Assembly (NCBI GenBank): GCA_047601665.1
Contig: JASGIT010000001.1
Location: forward strand, 4,030,001-4,094,000
Direction of reading: 5' to 3'
From: JASGIT01 sp047601665
GTDB lineage: Bacteria; Pseudomonadota; Gammaproteobacteria; Burkholderiales; Burkholderiaceae_C
Length of the DNA: 64,000 nucleotides
Shown: in pieces, positions 55,428 through 63,301 of the stretch
Position numbering within the stretch: position 1 is the stretch's first letter
Layout of the letters: every line of letters begins with the position of its first letter
The notes under the pieces: model-generated
What the model was told of the DNA's origin: nothing
Databases searched by the model: none
The model's input: the letters and a program-made list of their open reading frames with translations, nothing else
Position numbers and translations under genes: made by a program

Positions 55428-55966
55428 GCCCGTGGCTGTTGCGGTGGATCGGCCTGCCGCTGCGCGGGCGGCGCGCCGGCGATGCCACGCTCGCGTGCAA
55501 CGACCCGGTGCTGGCCGCCCTTCCGCAGACGCTGGCGCTGCGCAGCGACTCCTTCCTGCACGGCCAGGCGATGGGCCTGCGGCAGGCGGGCGCCGGCGTG
55601 GGCGGCAACCTGTCGCCCGAATTGCACTGGAACGCCCTGCCGGAAGGCGCCACGCACTGGGCCCTGCTGATCGAAGACCCGGACGTTCCGCTGCGCCACG
55701 CCTACGTGCACGGCATCGCCAGCGGCCCCGCCGCCGTCACCCGGCTCGCCGAAGGCGAACTCCAGGGCTATGCCGGCGCACGCCCCCTGCCGGGCCATGG
55801 CCCGCACCGCTACGTATTCCAGCTCTTCGCGCTGACGCAGCCGCCCGGCGCCGTGGCAACGCGCGAGCAGCTCATGCCCCTGCTGCTGCGCCATGCGGTG
55901 GCACGTGGCCGCCTGGACGGCCTGTTCCGCCGCGACTGGCTGCGCGCGCGGCCGATAGCGCCCTGA
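55424..55966 (+). CDS. YbhB/YbcL-type PEBP-family protein
   Basis: This is a 180-residue phosphatidylethanolamine-binding-protein fold (bacterial Raf-kinase-inhibitor-like family). Key segments are GGNLSPELHWNALPEGATHWALLIEDPDVP and GPHRYVFQLFAL, carrying the conserved ligand-pocket Asp-Pro-Asp and Gly-X-His-Arg-Tyr. It overlaps the small hydratase subunit by 4 bp (ATGA), so it is translated with the enzymes. Its role in such an operon is unknown; a binding or protective function is possible. Confidence 0.8.
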   Translation: MSPWLLRWIGLPLRGRRAGDATLACNDPVLAALPQTLALRSDSFLHGQAMGLRQAGAGVGGNLSPELHWNALPEGATHWALLIEDPDVPLRHAYVHGIASGPAAVTRLAEGELQGYAGARPLPGHGPHRYVFQLFALTQPPGAVATREQLMPLLLRHAVARGRLDGLFRRDWLRARPIAP

Positions 55967-55994
55967 CGCAAGCCCCCCTGAAGAAAGAACGCAC

Positions 55995-57011
55995 ATGACT
56001 ATGGAGACCACACGAATGAACGCAGCAAACGACGCACGAACACAGGCAGCGCCTCCCATGGCAGCGGTGGTGCTCGCCGCCGCGGCGATGCTCGCCGGCC
56101 CCCCGGCCCACGCGCAGGCCACCTGGAAGCCCGACCACGCGGTATCGCTCGTGGTGCCCTACACGCCCGGCGGCGGCACCGACGCCACCGCCCGTGCCGT
56201 CGCGCGGCGCCTCGGCGAGTTGTGGGGCCAGCCGGTGGTGGTGGAGAACCTGCCCGGCGCCGACGGCCTGATCGGCACACGCCGGGTGATGGAGGCCAGG
56301 CCGGACGGCTACACGCTTTTGCTGCAGGTGCCGTCCATCGTGGTCACCAAGCATGTGCCGGGCCTGAAGGGCGTGGACCCGCTGGCGCGCCTGACGCCGG
56401 TGACGGCCGTGTCGGTCTCGCCCGCCGCCATCGTCGCCAGCGCCAAGCTGCCGGCCAGCACGCTCGGCGAGTTCATCCGCTACTGCAAGACCGCGAGCAC
56501 GCCCTGCTCGCTGGCCAGCGGCGAGAGCCTGGCGCGCGTATCGGCCAAGCAACTGGCGGCCGAGGCCGGCATTCCGAACCTCATCGTCGTCAACTACAAG
56601 GGCACGGGCGCGATCGTCACGGACATGATCGCGAACAACGTGAACATGGCGTTCACCGGCATCACCGCCGCGCTGCCGCACTACAAGGCCGGCACGCTCA
56701 AGATCTTCGCCACACAGGGCAAGCAGCGCGCGGCCGTGCTGCCCGAGGTGCCCACCACCGCCGAAGCGGGCTACCCGCAATTCCAGTCGGTGACGTGGTA
56801 TGGCCTGTTCGCCCCCCAAGGCACGCCGGCCCCAGTGAAGCAAGGCATCGTCACCGCGCTGCGCGACGCGGTGAAGGACCCCGAGGTCCGCAAGACCATC
56901 GCCGCCGCGGGCGCCGAACCCCTGGTGAACTCGCCCGCCGAGTTCGCCGCACAGGTCCGCGAGGACAGCGCGCGCATGGACGCGCTGGTGAAGCTGTACC
57001 CGCTCGACTGA
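55995..57011 (+). CDS. Bug/TctC-type substrate-binding protein
   Basis: This 338-residue periplasmic binding protein has a signal peptide ending near PAHAQA. It carries VSLVVPYTPGGGTDATARAVA, VVVENLPGADGLIGT, DGYTLLLQ and VNYKGTGAIVTDMIANNVNMAF. The first ATG at 55995 gives a long polar leader; Met8 at 56016 may be the true start. Lying inside the lyase-hydratase-isomerase operon, it is the likely receptor for that pathway's acid. Confidence 0.9.
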   Translation: MTMETTRMNAANDARTQAAPPMAAVVLAAAAMLAGPPAHAQATWKPDHAVSLVVPYTPGGGTDATARAVARRLGELWGQPVVVENLPGADGLIGTRRVMEARPDGYTLLLQVPSIVVTKHVPGLKGVDPLARLTPVTAVSVSPAAIVASAKLPASTLGEFIRYCKTASTPCSLASGESLARVSAKQLAAEAGIPNLIVVNYKGTGAIVTDMIANNVNMAFTGITAALPHYKAGTLKIFATQGKQRAAVLPEVPTTAEAGYPQFQSVTWYGLFAPQGTPAPVKQGIVTALRDAVKDPEVRKTIAAAGAEPLVNSPAEFAAQVREDSARMDALVKLYPLD

Positions 57012-57024
57012 AGGAAAACGAACG

Positions 57025-58209
57025 ATGGAACAAGCACTCACCACCGCTTGCGGCGACGAGGACGAGCAGGCCGGCATCCGCTGCGTGCTGATGCGCGGCG
57101 GCACCAGCAAGGCCCTGTTCTTCCACGAGGCGGACGTACCGCCGCCCGGCCCGGCGCGCGACCGCGTCCTCAAGCGTGCCATGGGCACGCCCGACGTGCT
57201 GCAGATCGACGGCATGGGCGGCTCGCGCCTGGTCACGTCGAAGATCGCGATCATCCAAAAATCCGAACGCGCCGATGCCGACGTGGATTACACCTTCGCG
57301 CAGGCCGATGTGGAGCGCGACCTGATCGGCTATGACGCCAACTGCGGCAACATCTCCTCGGCCGTGGCGCCCTTCGCCATCGACGAGGGTCTGGTCACGG
57401 CGGTCGAACCCGTGACCACGGTGCGCATCCACAACACCAACACCGGCACGCTGCTGGTGTCGAAGGTGCAGGTGAGGAACGGCAAGGCGCGCGTGCGGGG
57501 CGACTGCGCCATCGCGGGCGTTCCGGGCACCGGCGCGGAGATCCTGATGGACTACACCGGCACGCTGGGCGCCAAGACCGGCAAGCTGCTGCCCACCGGC
57601 CAACCGCTGGACACGATCGTGCTGGAGGACGGCCGCCGCATCGACGTCTCGATCGTCGATGCCGCCACGCCCTGCGTGTTCATCGCCGCCGGCGCCCTGG
57701 GCCTGACGGGCAGCGAGCTGCCGCCGGCCATCAGCGCCGACCGCGCGCTGATCGAGACCCTCGGCGAAATCCAGTCCAAGGCGGGCGAACGCATCGGCCT
57801 CTACCGGCACTGGAAAGACGTGCACCTGCCGGGCCTGCCGCTGGCCGTGATGGTGGCGCCGCCGGCCGACTACGCCGATACGAACCGCGAGACCGTGAAG
57901 GCGGCCGACTGCGACCTGCGCGCGCGCCTCGTGTTCCTCGGCCAATGCCACGACAGCATGGCCGGCACCGGCTCGATGTGCACCGCCGCGGCTTCGCGTG
58001 TGCCCGGTACGCTGGTGCACGCCGCGGTGGGCGAACGCACCGGCACCGACACGGTGCGCATCGGCCACCCGCTGGGCGTCATGGCGGTGAAGGCCGTGGC
58101 CCGCGCCGGCGACACGCCGGCATCGACGCGCTTCGACGCACTGGGCCTGCAGCGCACCGCGCGCCGGCTGATGGCCGGCACGGTGTACGTGCCCCGCGAG
58201 GCGGCCTGA
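57025..58209 (+). CDS. PrpF-family double-bond isomerase
   Basis: This 394-residue protein has two tandem diaminopimelate-epimerase-like domains. Family signatures are VLMRGGTSKALFF, QIDGMGGSRLVTSK (Lys73, a proposed catalytic residue in PrpF), DANCGNISSAVAPFAI (Cys107) and, in the second half, GSMCTAAASR. The family moves C=C bonds in unsaturated acids: aconitates and methylaconitates (PrpF), methylitaconate (Mii), oxalomesaconate (GalD). It is placed with a lyase and a LeuCD-type hydratase; its role is probably to bring the substrate into the hydratable isomer. Confidence 0.88.
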   Translation: MEQALTTACGDEDEQAGIRCVLMRGGTSKALFFHEADVPPPGPARDRVLKRAMGTPDVLQIDGMGGSRLVTSKIAIIQKSERADADVDYTFAQADVERDLIGYDANCGNISSAVAPFAIDEGLVTAVEPVTTVRIHNTNTGTLLVSKVQVRNGKARVRGDCAIAGVPGTGAEILMDYTGTLGAKTGKLLPTGQPLDTIVLEDGRRIDVSIVDAATPCVFIAAGALGLTGSELPPAISADRALIETLGEIQSKAGERIGLYRHWKDVHLPGLPLAVMVAPPADYADTNRETVKAADCDLRARLVFLGQCHDSMAGTGSMCTAAASRVPGTLVHAAVGERTGTDTVRIGHPLGVMAVKAVARAGDTPASTRFDALGLQRTARRLMAGTVYVPREAA

Positions 58210-58241
58210 GCAAGCTCATTTTCAACAACGCAGAGACAGAC

Positions 58242-59222
58242 ATGCCCTCCATCCCTTCGCGCCGCCGCACCTGCGCGGCCCTGGCCGCCCTGGCACTGGC
58301 CGTGCCCGCCTTCGCGCAGACCGGCCTGCCCGCCAGGCCCGTGCGCATCGTCGTCGGCTACCCCGCCGGCCAGACCGTCGACATCGTCGCGCGCAACTTC
58401 GCCGCGGCGCTCGGCAAGGAGATCGGCCAGCCGGTCATCGTCGACAACCGTCCGGGCGCCAACGGCAGCCTGGGCGCGCAAGAGGTGAAGAAGAGCCCGC
58501 CCGACGGCACCACCCTCCTGCTGGGCACGCTGGGGCAGATGACCATCAACCCCACGCTGTACAAGAAGCTGCCCTACGACACGCTCAAGGACTTCGCGCC
58601 GATCGCGCAGGTCAGCAGCGGCGCCCTGCTGCTGGTGGCCACGCCGTCCTTCGGCCCCAACAACCTCAGGGAACTGATCGACTACGCCAAGGCCCGTCCC
58701 GGCGAGGTGGACTTCGCCTCCGGCGGCAACGGCATCACGGCCCATCTGGCGATGGTGGTGCTGGAACGCCAGGCGGGCCTGCAGCTCAACCACGTCCCCT
58801 ACAAGGGCTCGCCGTCCGCCATCAACGACGTGATGGGCGGCCAGGTTCCGATCATGTTCGACGCGCTCGCCGCGACGCTGCCGCAGGTCAAGGCCGGCAA
58901 GCTCAAGCCGCTGGCCATCTCCAGCCCGAAGCGCAACCCGCAACTGCCCGATGTGCCGACGCTCGACGAGCAGGGGCTCAAGGGCTTCGACATCAGTTCC
59001 TGGGTCGGCTTCCTGGCGCCGGCCGGCACGCCGCCGGCCACGGTGAACGCGCTGCACGACGCCATCCAGCGGGCCTCGGCCAGCCCGGAAATCCGGGAAT
59101 CCATACGCGCCACCGGCAGCGACCTCGCCATCACGACGCCGGCCGAATTCGGCCGCTTCCTGCAAAGCGAGATCCGCAAGTGGGGCCAGGCAGTCAAAGA
59201 CGCCGGCGTGCAGGTGGACTGA
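58242..59222 (+). CDS. Bug/TctC-type substrate-binding protein
   Basis: The product is a 326-residue periplasmic receptor. The signal peptide (RRTCAALAALALAVPAFAQ) is followed by PVRIVVGYPAGQTVDIVAR, VIVDNRPGANGSLGA, SPPDGTTLLLG, KKLPYDTLKDFAPIAQ and HVPYKGSPSAINDVMGGQV. It is the second Bug protein of the operon, 32 bp after the isomerase, and distinct in sequence from the first, so it may have a different affinity or ligand. Confidence 0.9.
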   Translation: MPSIPSRRRTCAALAALALAVPAFAQTGLPARPVRIVVGYPAGQTVDIVARNFAAALGKEIGQPVIVDNRPGANGSLGAQEVKKSPPDGTTLLLGTLGQMTINPTLYKKLPYDTLKDFAPIAQVSSGALLLVATPSFGPNNLRELIDYAKARPGEVDFASGGNGITAHLAMVVLERQAGLQLNHVPYKGSPSAINDVMGGQVPIMFDALAATLPQVKAGKLKPLAISSPKRNPQLPDVPTLDEQGLKGFDISSWVGFLAPAGTPPATVNALHDAIQRASASPEIRESIRATGSDLAITTPAEFGRFLQSEIRKWGQAVKDAGVQVD

Positions 59223-59307
59223 AGAAGCCGGTTTCTCCCTCGGATTGGCCGCCCGCGGCGGCGAATTCCAACGGCCTGCCGATGCCCCCGCTCCGGGTAT
59301 TCCATAG

Positions 59308-59340
59308 GCGGCAATCGCCCGAATTGTTTGCCGCTTGACA
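59308..59340 (+). promoter_or_regulatory. Inverted repeat and -35 element before the third Bug gene
   Basis: GCGGCAA (59308-59314) and TTGCCGC (59328-59334) form a perfect inverted repeat directly abutting TTGACA (59335-59340). This would suit an activator contacting polymerase at -35. No good -10 is seen. The surrounding 173 bp gap suggests a new transcription unit starts here. Confidence 0.4.
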
Positions 59341-59395
59341 GAGCCTCGGCCCCCCCTGCGCATTCAATGGCCGGTCTTATTCCAAGGAGACCACC

Positions 59396-60376
59396 ATGCA
59401 CTACAACACGCTGTTCGCCGCCCTGGCCGCCGCCGCCCTGACCTTCGCGGGCGCCGCGATGGCGCAGGACAACACCCCTTTCGCCCCCCGCCCGATCACC
59501 GTCGTCGCGCCCACCCCGCCGGGGGGCGGCACCGACGTGCTGGCCCGGCTGTTCGCCGAGAAGCTGGGCAAGTCGCTCCACCAGACGGTGATCGTGGACA
59601 ACCGCGCCGGGGCCAACGGCATCATCGGCACGGACTTCGTGGCCAAGAGCCCGCCGGACGGCACGCGCATCCTGTTCACCTACGCCGCGACCATCGTCAT
59701 CAACCCCGCGCTGTACAAGAAGCTGCCCTACGACCCGCTGAAGGACCTGATCCCCGTGGCGCAGGTGGGCCGCGGCGGCAACCTGATGCTGGTGAAGAAA
59801 GATCTGCCCGTCAGCAACATCAAGGAATTCGTGGCCTACGCCAAGGCGAACCCCGGCAAGCTCAGCTACTGCTCCTGGGGCAATGGCTCGGGCGGGCACC
59901 TGACCATGGAGAACTTCAAGAAGCAGGCGGGCATCGACATGACCCACGTGCCCTACAAGGGCGCCGCGCCCTGCACGCAGGACCTGATGGGCGGCCAGGT
60001 GGATGCCTCGTTCGCCGACGCCGCCACCACCACCGAGGCCGTGAAGTCCGGCCGCGTCAAGGCCATGGCCTACAGCGGCGCCACGCGCCTGCCCGCGCTG
60101 CCCGACGTGCCCACGCTGAACGAGGCGGGCTACCCCTTCAAGAACTACACCTGGTACGGCGTCTTCCTGCCCGCCAAGACGCCGCCCGCGCTCGTCAAGC
60201 GGCTGAACGAGGCCATCAACAGCGCGCAGAAAGACCCCGCCGTGGTCAAGCGCCTGCATGAACTCAACCTCACGGACATCCCGCTGGTCACGCCCGAGCA
60301 GTTCGCGGCCACCGTGAAGCAGGACACGCAGGACTGGAGCGCCATGGTCAAGTCCGTCGGCGTCACCCTCGATTGA
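59396..60376 (+). CDS. Bug/TctC-type substrate-binding protein
   Basis: The product is a 326-residue periplasmic receptor with signal peptide (cleaved after AAMAQ) and PITVVAPTPPGGGTDVLAR, VIVDNRAGANGIIGT, KSPPDGTRILFTY, KKLPYDPLKDLIPVAQ and HVPYKGAAPCTQDLMGGQVDASF. AAGGAG lies 8 bp before the ATG. It begins a new unit with two DUF1254 genes and a sulfatase, so its ligand may differ from that of the preceding operon. Confidence 0.9.
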   Translation: MHYNTLFAALAAAALTFAGAAMAQDNTPFAPRPITVVAPTPPGGGTDVLARLFAEKLGKSLHQTVIVDNRAGANGIIGTDFVAKSPPDGTRILFTYAATIVINPALYKKLPYDPLKDLIPVAQVGRGGNLMLVKKDLPVSNIKEFVAYAKANPGKLSYCSWGNGSGGHLTMENFKKQAGIDMTHVPYKGAAPCTQDLMGGQVDASFADAATTTEAVKSGRVKAMAYSGATRLPALPDVPTLNEAGYPFKNYTWYGVFLPAKTPPALVKRLNEAINSAQKDPAVVKRLHELNLTDIPLVTPEQFAATVKQDTQDWSAMVKSVGVTLD

Positions 60377-60386
60377 AGGAAGCGCG

Positions 60387-61709
60387 ATGCCCTTGACCGA
60401 AGCCCAGGCCTATGCCATCGGCCTGGAGGCCTACACCTACGCCTACCCCATGGTGCTGATGGAGATGACGCGCCGCGTGCAGACCAGCGCAGGCCGGCCC
60501 GGCGCCATGCGCGCGCCCATGGGCCGCTTCGCCCACGTGCCCACCTACCCCGACGCCGGCTTCCGCGACGTGGTGCGGCCCAACGCCGACACGCTGTACT
60601 CCAACATCTGGTACGACGTGGGCCGCGAGCCGCTGCTGCTCACCCTGCCCGACACGGGCGAGCGCTACCACGTCATCCCGTTCATGGACATGTTCACCGA
60701 CGTGTTCGCCACGCTGGGCACGCGCACCAACGGCAACGGCGGGGGCCGGTTCGCCGTGGTCGGCCCGCGCTGGACGGGCGAACTGCCGCCGGGCGTGCGC
60801 GCCATCGCGAGCCCCACCGAGGTGGGCTGGATCATCGGGCGCGTGCAGACCAACGGCGCCGCCGACTACCCCGCCGTGCACGCGATCCAGGCCGCCATGT
60901 CGGCGCAGCCGCTGTCGGGCGCGGCGCCCACGCCCCCGGCGGCGGACCCGGCGACCGACCTGCACACCCCGCCGCCCGAGCAGGTGGAGCGCATGGACGC
61001 CGCCACCTTCTTCGGCCTGTTCGCCGATCTGCTGCGGCACAACCCGCCCCACGCGGCGGACGTGCCCATGCTGCTGCGCCTGGAGCGCCTGGGCCTCGTC
61101 GCGGGCCGGCCCTTCGACCTGCGCCAGGCCGACGACGCCGTGCAGCGCGCCCTCACCCGCGCCAAGCCCGACGCGCACCAGCGCATCATCCGCCAGGGCG
61201 CCACCCTGCGCCAGGTGCGCAACGGCTGGATGATGCCCACGCGCATGAACGGCACCTTCGGCAACGACTACCTGCAGCGCGCCTTCACCGCCTGGTCGGG
61301 CCTGGGCGCGCTGCCGAACGACGAGGCCATCTACCCCCGCGCCATGGCCGACAGCGACGGCCAGCCGTTCACCGGCGAAGCGCGCTACGTGCTGCACTTC
61401 GACCAGGCCGACCTGCCGCCCGCCGACGCCTTCTGGTCCCTCACCATGTACGGCGCCGACCAGTTCTTCGTGGACAACCCCATCCACCGCTACGCCATCG
61501 GCGACCGCGACCCGCTGGCCTACAACGCCGACGGCTCGCTGGACCTGTACATCCAGCACGCCTCGCCCGGCGCGGACAAGGAAAGCAACTGGCTGCCCGC
61601 GCCCGCCGCGGGCCCGCTGTCCATGAGCCTGCGCCTGTACCTGCCGCGCGCCGAGGCGCTCGACGGGCGCTGGACGCCGCCCGCCATCCGCCGCCTGCCG
61701 GTTTCATAA
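60387..61709 (+). CDS. DUF1254/DUF1214 domain protein, paralogue A
   Basis: The 440-residue product combines an N-terminal DUF1254 (about 5-200; EAYTYAYPMVLMEMTRR, RPNADTLYSNIWYDVG, MDMFTDVFATLGTRTNG) with a C-terminal DUF1214 (FWSLTMYGADQFFVDNPIHRYAIGDR, SLDLYIQHASPGADKESNWL). No signal peptide is evident. The domains have no established enzymatic function. It starts 10 bp after the Bug gene and is followed by a close paralogue across a repeat copy. Confidence 0.85.
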   Translation: MPLTEAQAYAIGLEAYTYAYPMVLMEMTRRVQTSAGRPGAMRAPMGRFAHVPTYPDAGFRDVVRPNADTLYSNIWYDVGREPLLLTLPDTGERYHVIPFMDMFTDVFATLGTRTNGNGGGRFAVVGPRWTGELPPGVRAIASPTEVGWIIGRVQTNGAADYPAVHAIQAAMSAQPLSGAAPTPPAADPATDLHTPPPEQVERMDAATFFGLFADLLRHNPPHAADVPMLLRLERLGLVAGRPFDLRQADDAVQRALTRAKPDAHQRIIRQGATLRQVRNGWMMPTRMNGTFGNDYLQRAFTAWSGLGALPNDEAIYPRAMADSDGQPFTGEARYVLHFDQADLPPADAFWSLTMYGADQFFVDNPIHRYAIGDRDPLAYNADGSLDLYIQHASPGADKESNWLPAPAAGPLSMSLRLYLPRAEALDGRWTPPAIRRLPVS

Positions 61710-61712
61710 GAG

Positions 61713-61763
61713 AAATTGGCCGCCAGCCCTTGTGGAACAAGTGCTGGCAGCTATGAAAAACAT
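61713..61763 (-). repeat. Dispersed repeat, copy 9
   Basis: In the plus reading it is AATTGGCCGCCAGCCCTTGT, GGAACAAGTGCTGGCAGC, TATGAAAAACAT. It is a decayed copy in which TATCA has become TATGA. The arms GCCAGC and GCTGGC still pair. It lies between the two DUF1254 paralogues. Confidence 0.75.
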
Positions 61764-61781
61764 AACACCCGAAAGAAGCCC

Positions 61782-63110
61782 ATGCCCATCACCGAAAGCG
61801 ACGCCTACGCCATCGGCGTGGAGGCCTACACCTACGCCTACCCCCTGGTGCTGATGGAGTACACGCGCCGCGTGCGCACCAACGCGCTGGAGCCCAACCA
61901 GGTCACGCGGCGTGTGCCCATGAACCGCTTCGCGCACGCGCTGCGCTACGCCGACGCGAACGCGCGCGACATCGTGCGCCCCAACGCCGACACGCTGTAC
62001 TCCAGCCTCTGGTACGACGTGGGCGCCGAGCCGCTGGTGTTCACCTTGCCCGACACGGGCGACCGCTACCACGTCGTGCCGTTCATGGACATGTTCACCG
62101 ACGTGTTCGCCAGCCTGGGCACGCGCACCAACGGCAACGGCGGCGGCGTGTTCGCGCTGGTCGGCCCGCGCTGGCAGGGCACGCTGCCCGAGGGCATGGA
62201 GCGCATCCAGAGCCCCACGGATGTGGGCTACGTCGTGGGCCGCATCCAGACCAACGGGCCGGAGGACTACGCCTTCGTGCACCGGCTCCAGGCCGGGCTC
62301 ACGGCGGTGCCGTTGTCCGGCTGGGGCAAGGCGGACTACACGCCCGCGCCGGGCCGCTTCGACCCGGCGCTCGACATGTCCCCGCCGCCCTTCCAGGTCG
62401 AGAAGCTGCCGCCCGCCGGCTTCTTCGCCACCTTTGCCGAACTCCTCAAGCGCAACCCGCCGCACACCGCCGACGTGGCCCTGGTGCTGCGGATGCGGCG
62501 CCTGGGGCTGGTGCCGGGGCAGAGCTTCGACCTGACCCAGGCCGACCCCGCCGTGCAGCGCGCCCTGGAGCGCGCCGCCGTGGACGCCTACCAGCGCCTG
62601 CGCGAGCGCCGACCGGGCCGGCAGCGCAACGGCTGGAACGTGCCCACGTCCATGATCGGCACCTACGGCAACGACTACCTCATGCGCGCCGCCGTGGCCT
62701 ACGCCGGCCTGGGCGCGCTGCCGCCCGAAGAGGCCAGCTACCCCTTCAGCGCAGCGGACGGCGACGGCCAGCCCTACACCGGCGCGGCGCGCTACGTGCT
62801 GCACTTCGACCAGGCCGAACTGCCGCCCGCCGACGCCTTCTGGTCGCTCACCATGTACGGCGCGGACCAGTTCTTCACGCCCAACCCCATCGACCGCTAC
62901 GCCATCGGCGACCGCGATGCGCTGGCCTACAACGCCGACGGTTCGCTGGACCTGTACATCCAGCACGCATCGCCCGGCGCGGACAAGGAAAGCAACTGGC
63001 TGCCCGCGCCCGCCGAAGGCCCGTTCACCATGAACCTGCGCCTGTACCTGCCGCGCGCCGAAGCATTGGACGGGCGCTGGGCGCCGCCCCCCGTTCAACG
63101 CAAGAATTGA
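61782..63110 (+). CDS. DUF1254/DUF1214 domain protein, paralogue B
   Basis: The 442-residue product is alignable over its full length with paralogue A. Long stretches are near-identical (RPNADTLYS, MDMFTDVFA, NGNGGG, QHASPGADKESNWLPAPA, RLYLPRAEALDGRW). The start at 61782 matches the PLTEAQAYAIG-type start of paralogue A; an extension of 22 codons would run into the repeat. This is a recent tandem duplication; function unknown. Confidence 0.85.
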   Translation: MPITESDAYAIGVEAYTYAYPLVLMEYTRRVRTNALEPNQVTRRVPMNRFAHALRYADANARDIVRPNADTLYSSLWYDVGAEPLVFTLPDTGDRYHVVPFMDMFTDVFASLGTRTNGNGGGVFALVGPRWQGTLPEGMERIQSPTDVGYVVGRIQTNGPEDYAFVHRLQAGLTAVPLSGWGKADYTPAPGRFDPALDMSPPPFQVEKLPPAGFFATFAELLKRNPPHTADVALVLRMRRLGLVPGQSFDLTQADPAVQRALERAAVDAYQRLRERRPGRQRNGWNVPTSMIGTYGNDYLMRAAVAYAGLGALPPEEASYPFSAADGDGQPYTGAARYVLHFDQAELPPADAFWSLTMYGADQFFTPNPIDRYAIGDRDALAYNADGSLDLYIQHASPGADKESNWLPAPAEGPFTMNLRLYLPRAEALDGRWAPPPVQRKN

Positions 63111-63119
63111 GAACACCCC

Positions 63120-63236
63120 CCTATGTCGCTGCGCTCCATCCCCCCGCTCTCGCATTGCTGCGCAATGCGGGCAGGGGGACGCAGCCCTCGCTGCGGGGCG
63201 GCCCTTGCTCGGCTGCCCTGGCCTGGGGCGCGCCAG
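63120..63236. repeat. GC-rich intergenic repeat of a second family
   Basis: The gap before the sulfatase contains TCTCGCATTGCTGCGCAATG (CGCATTG/CAATGCG hairpin), then GGGGGACGCAGCCCTCGCTG, CGGGGCGGCCCTTGCTCGGC. I recall this wording as a common intergenic element in Comamonadaceae genomes. Only one copy is seen in the window, so the assignment as a repeat rests on recollection. Confidence 0.5.
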
Positions 63237-63301
63237 TTTCAAGCGTCGCGGGTAGTGCGCAGCGACATGGCTATGGATAACTGACCCGAAGGAGTTCCCT
63301 C

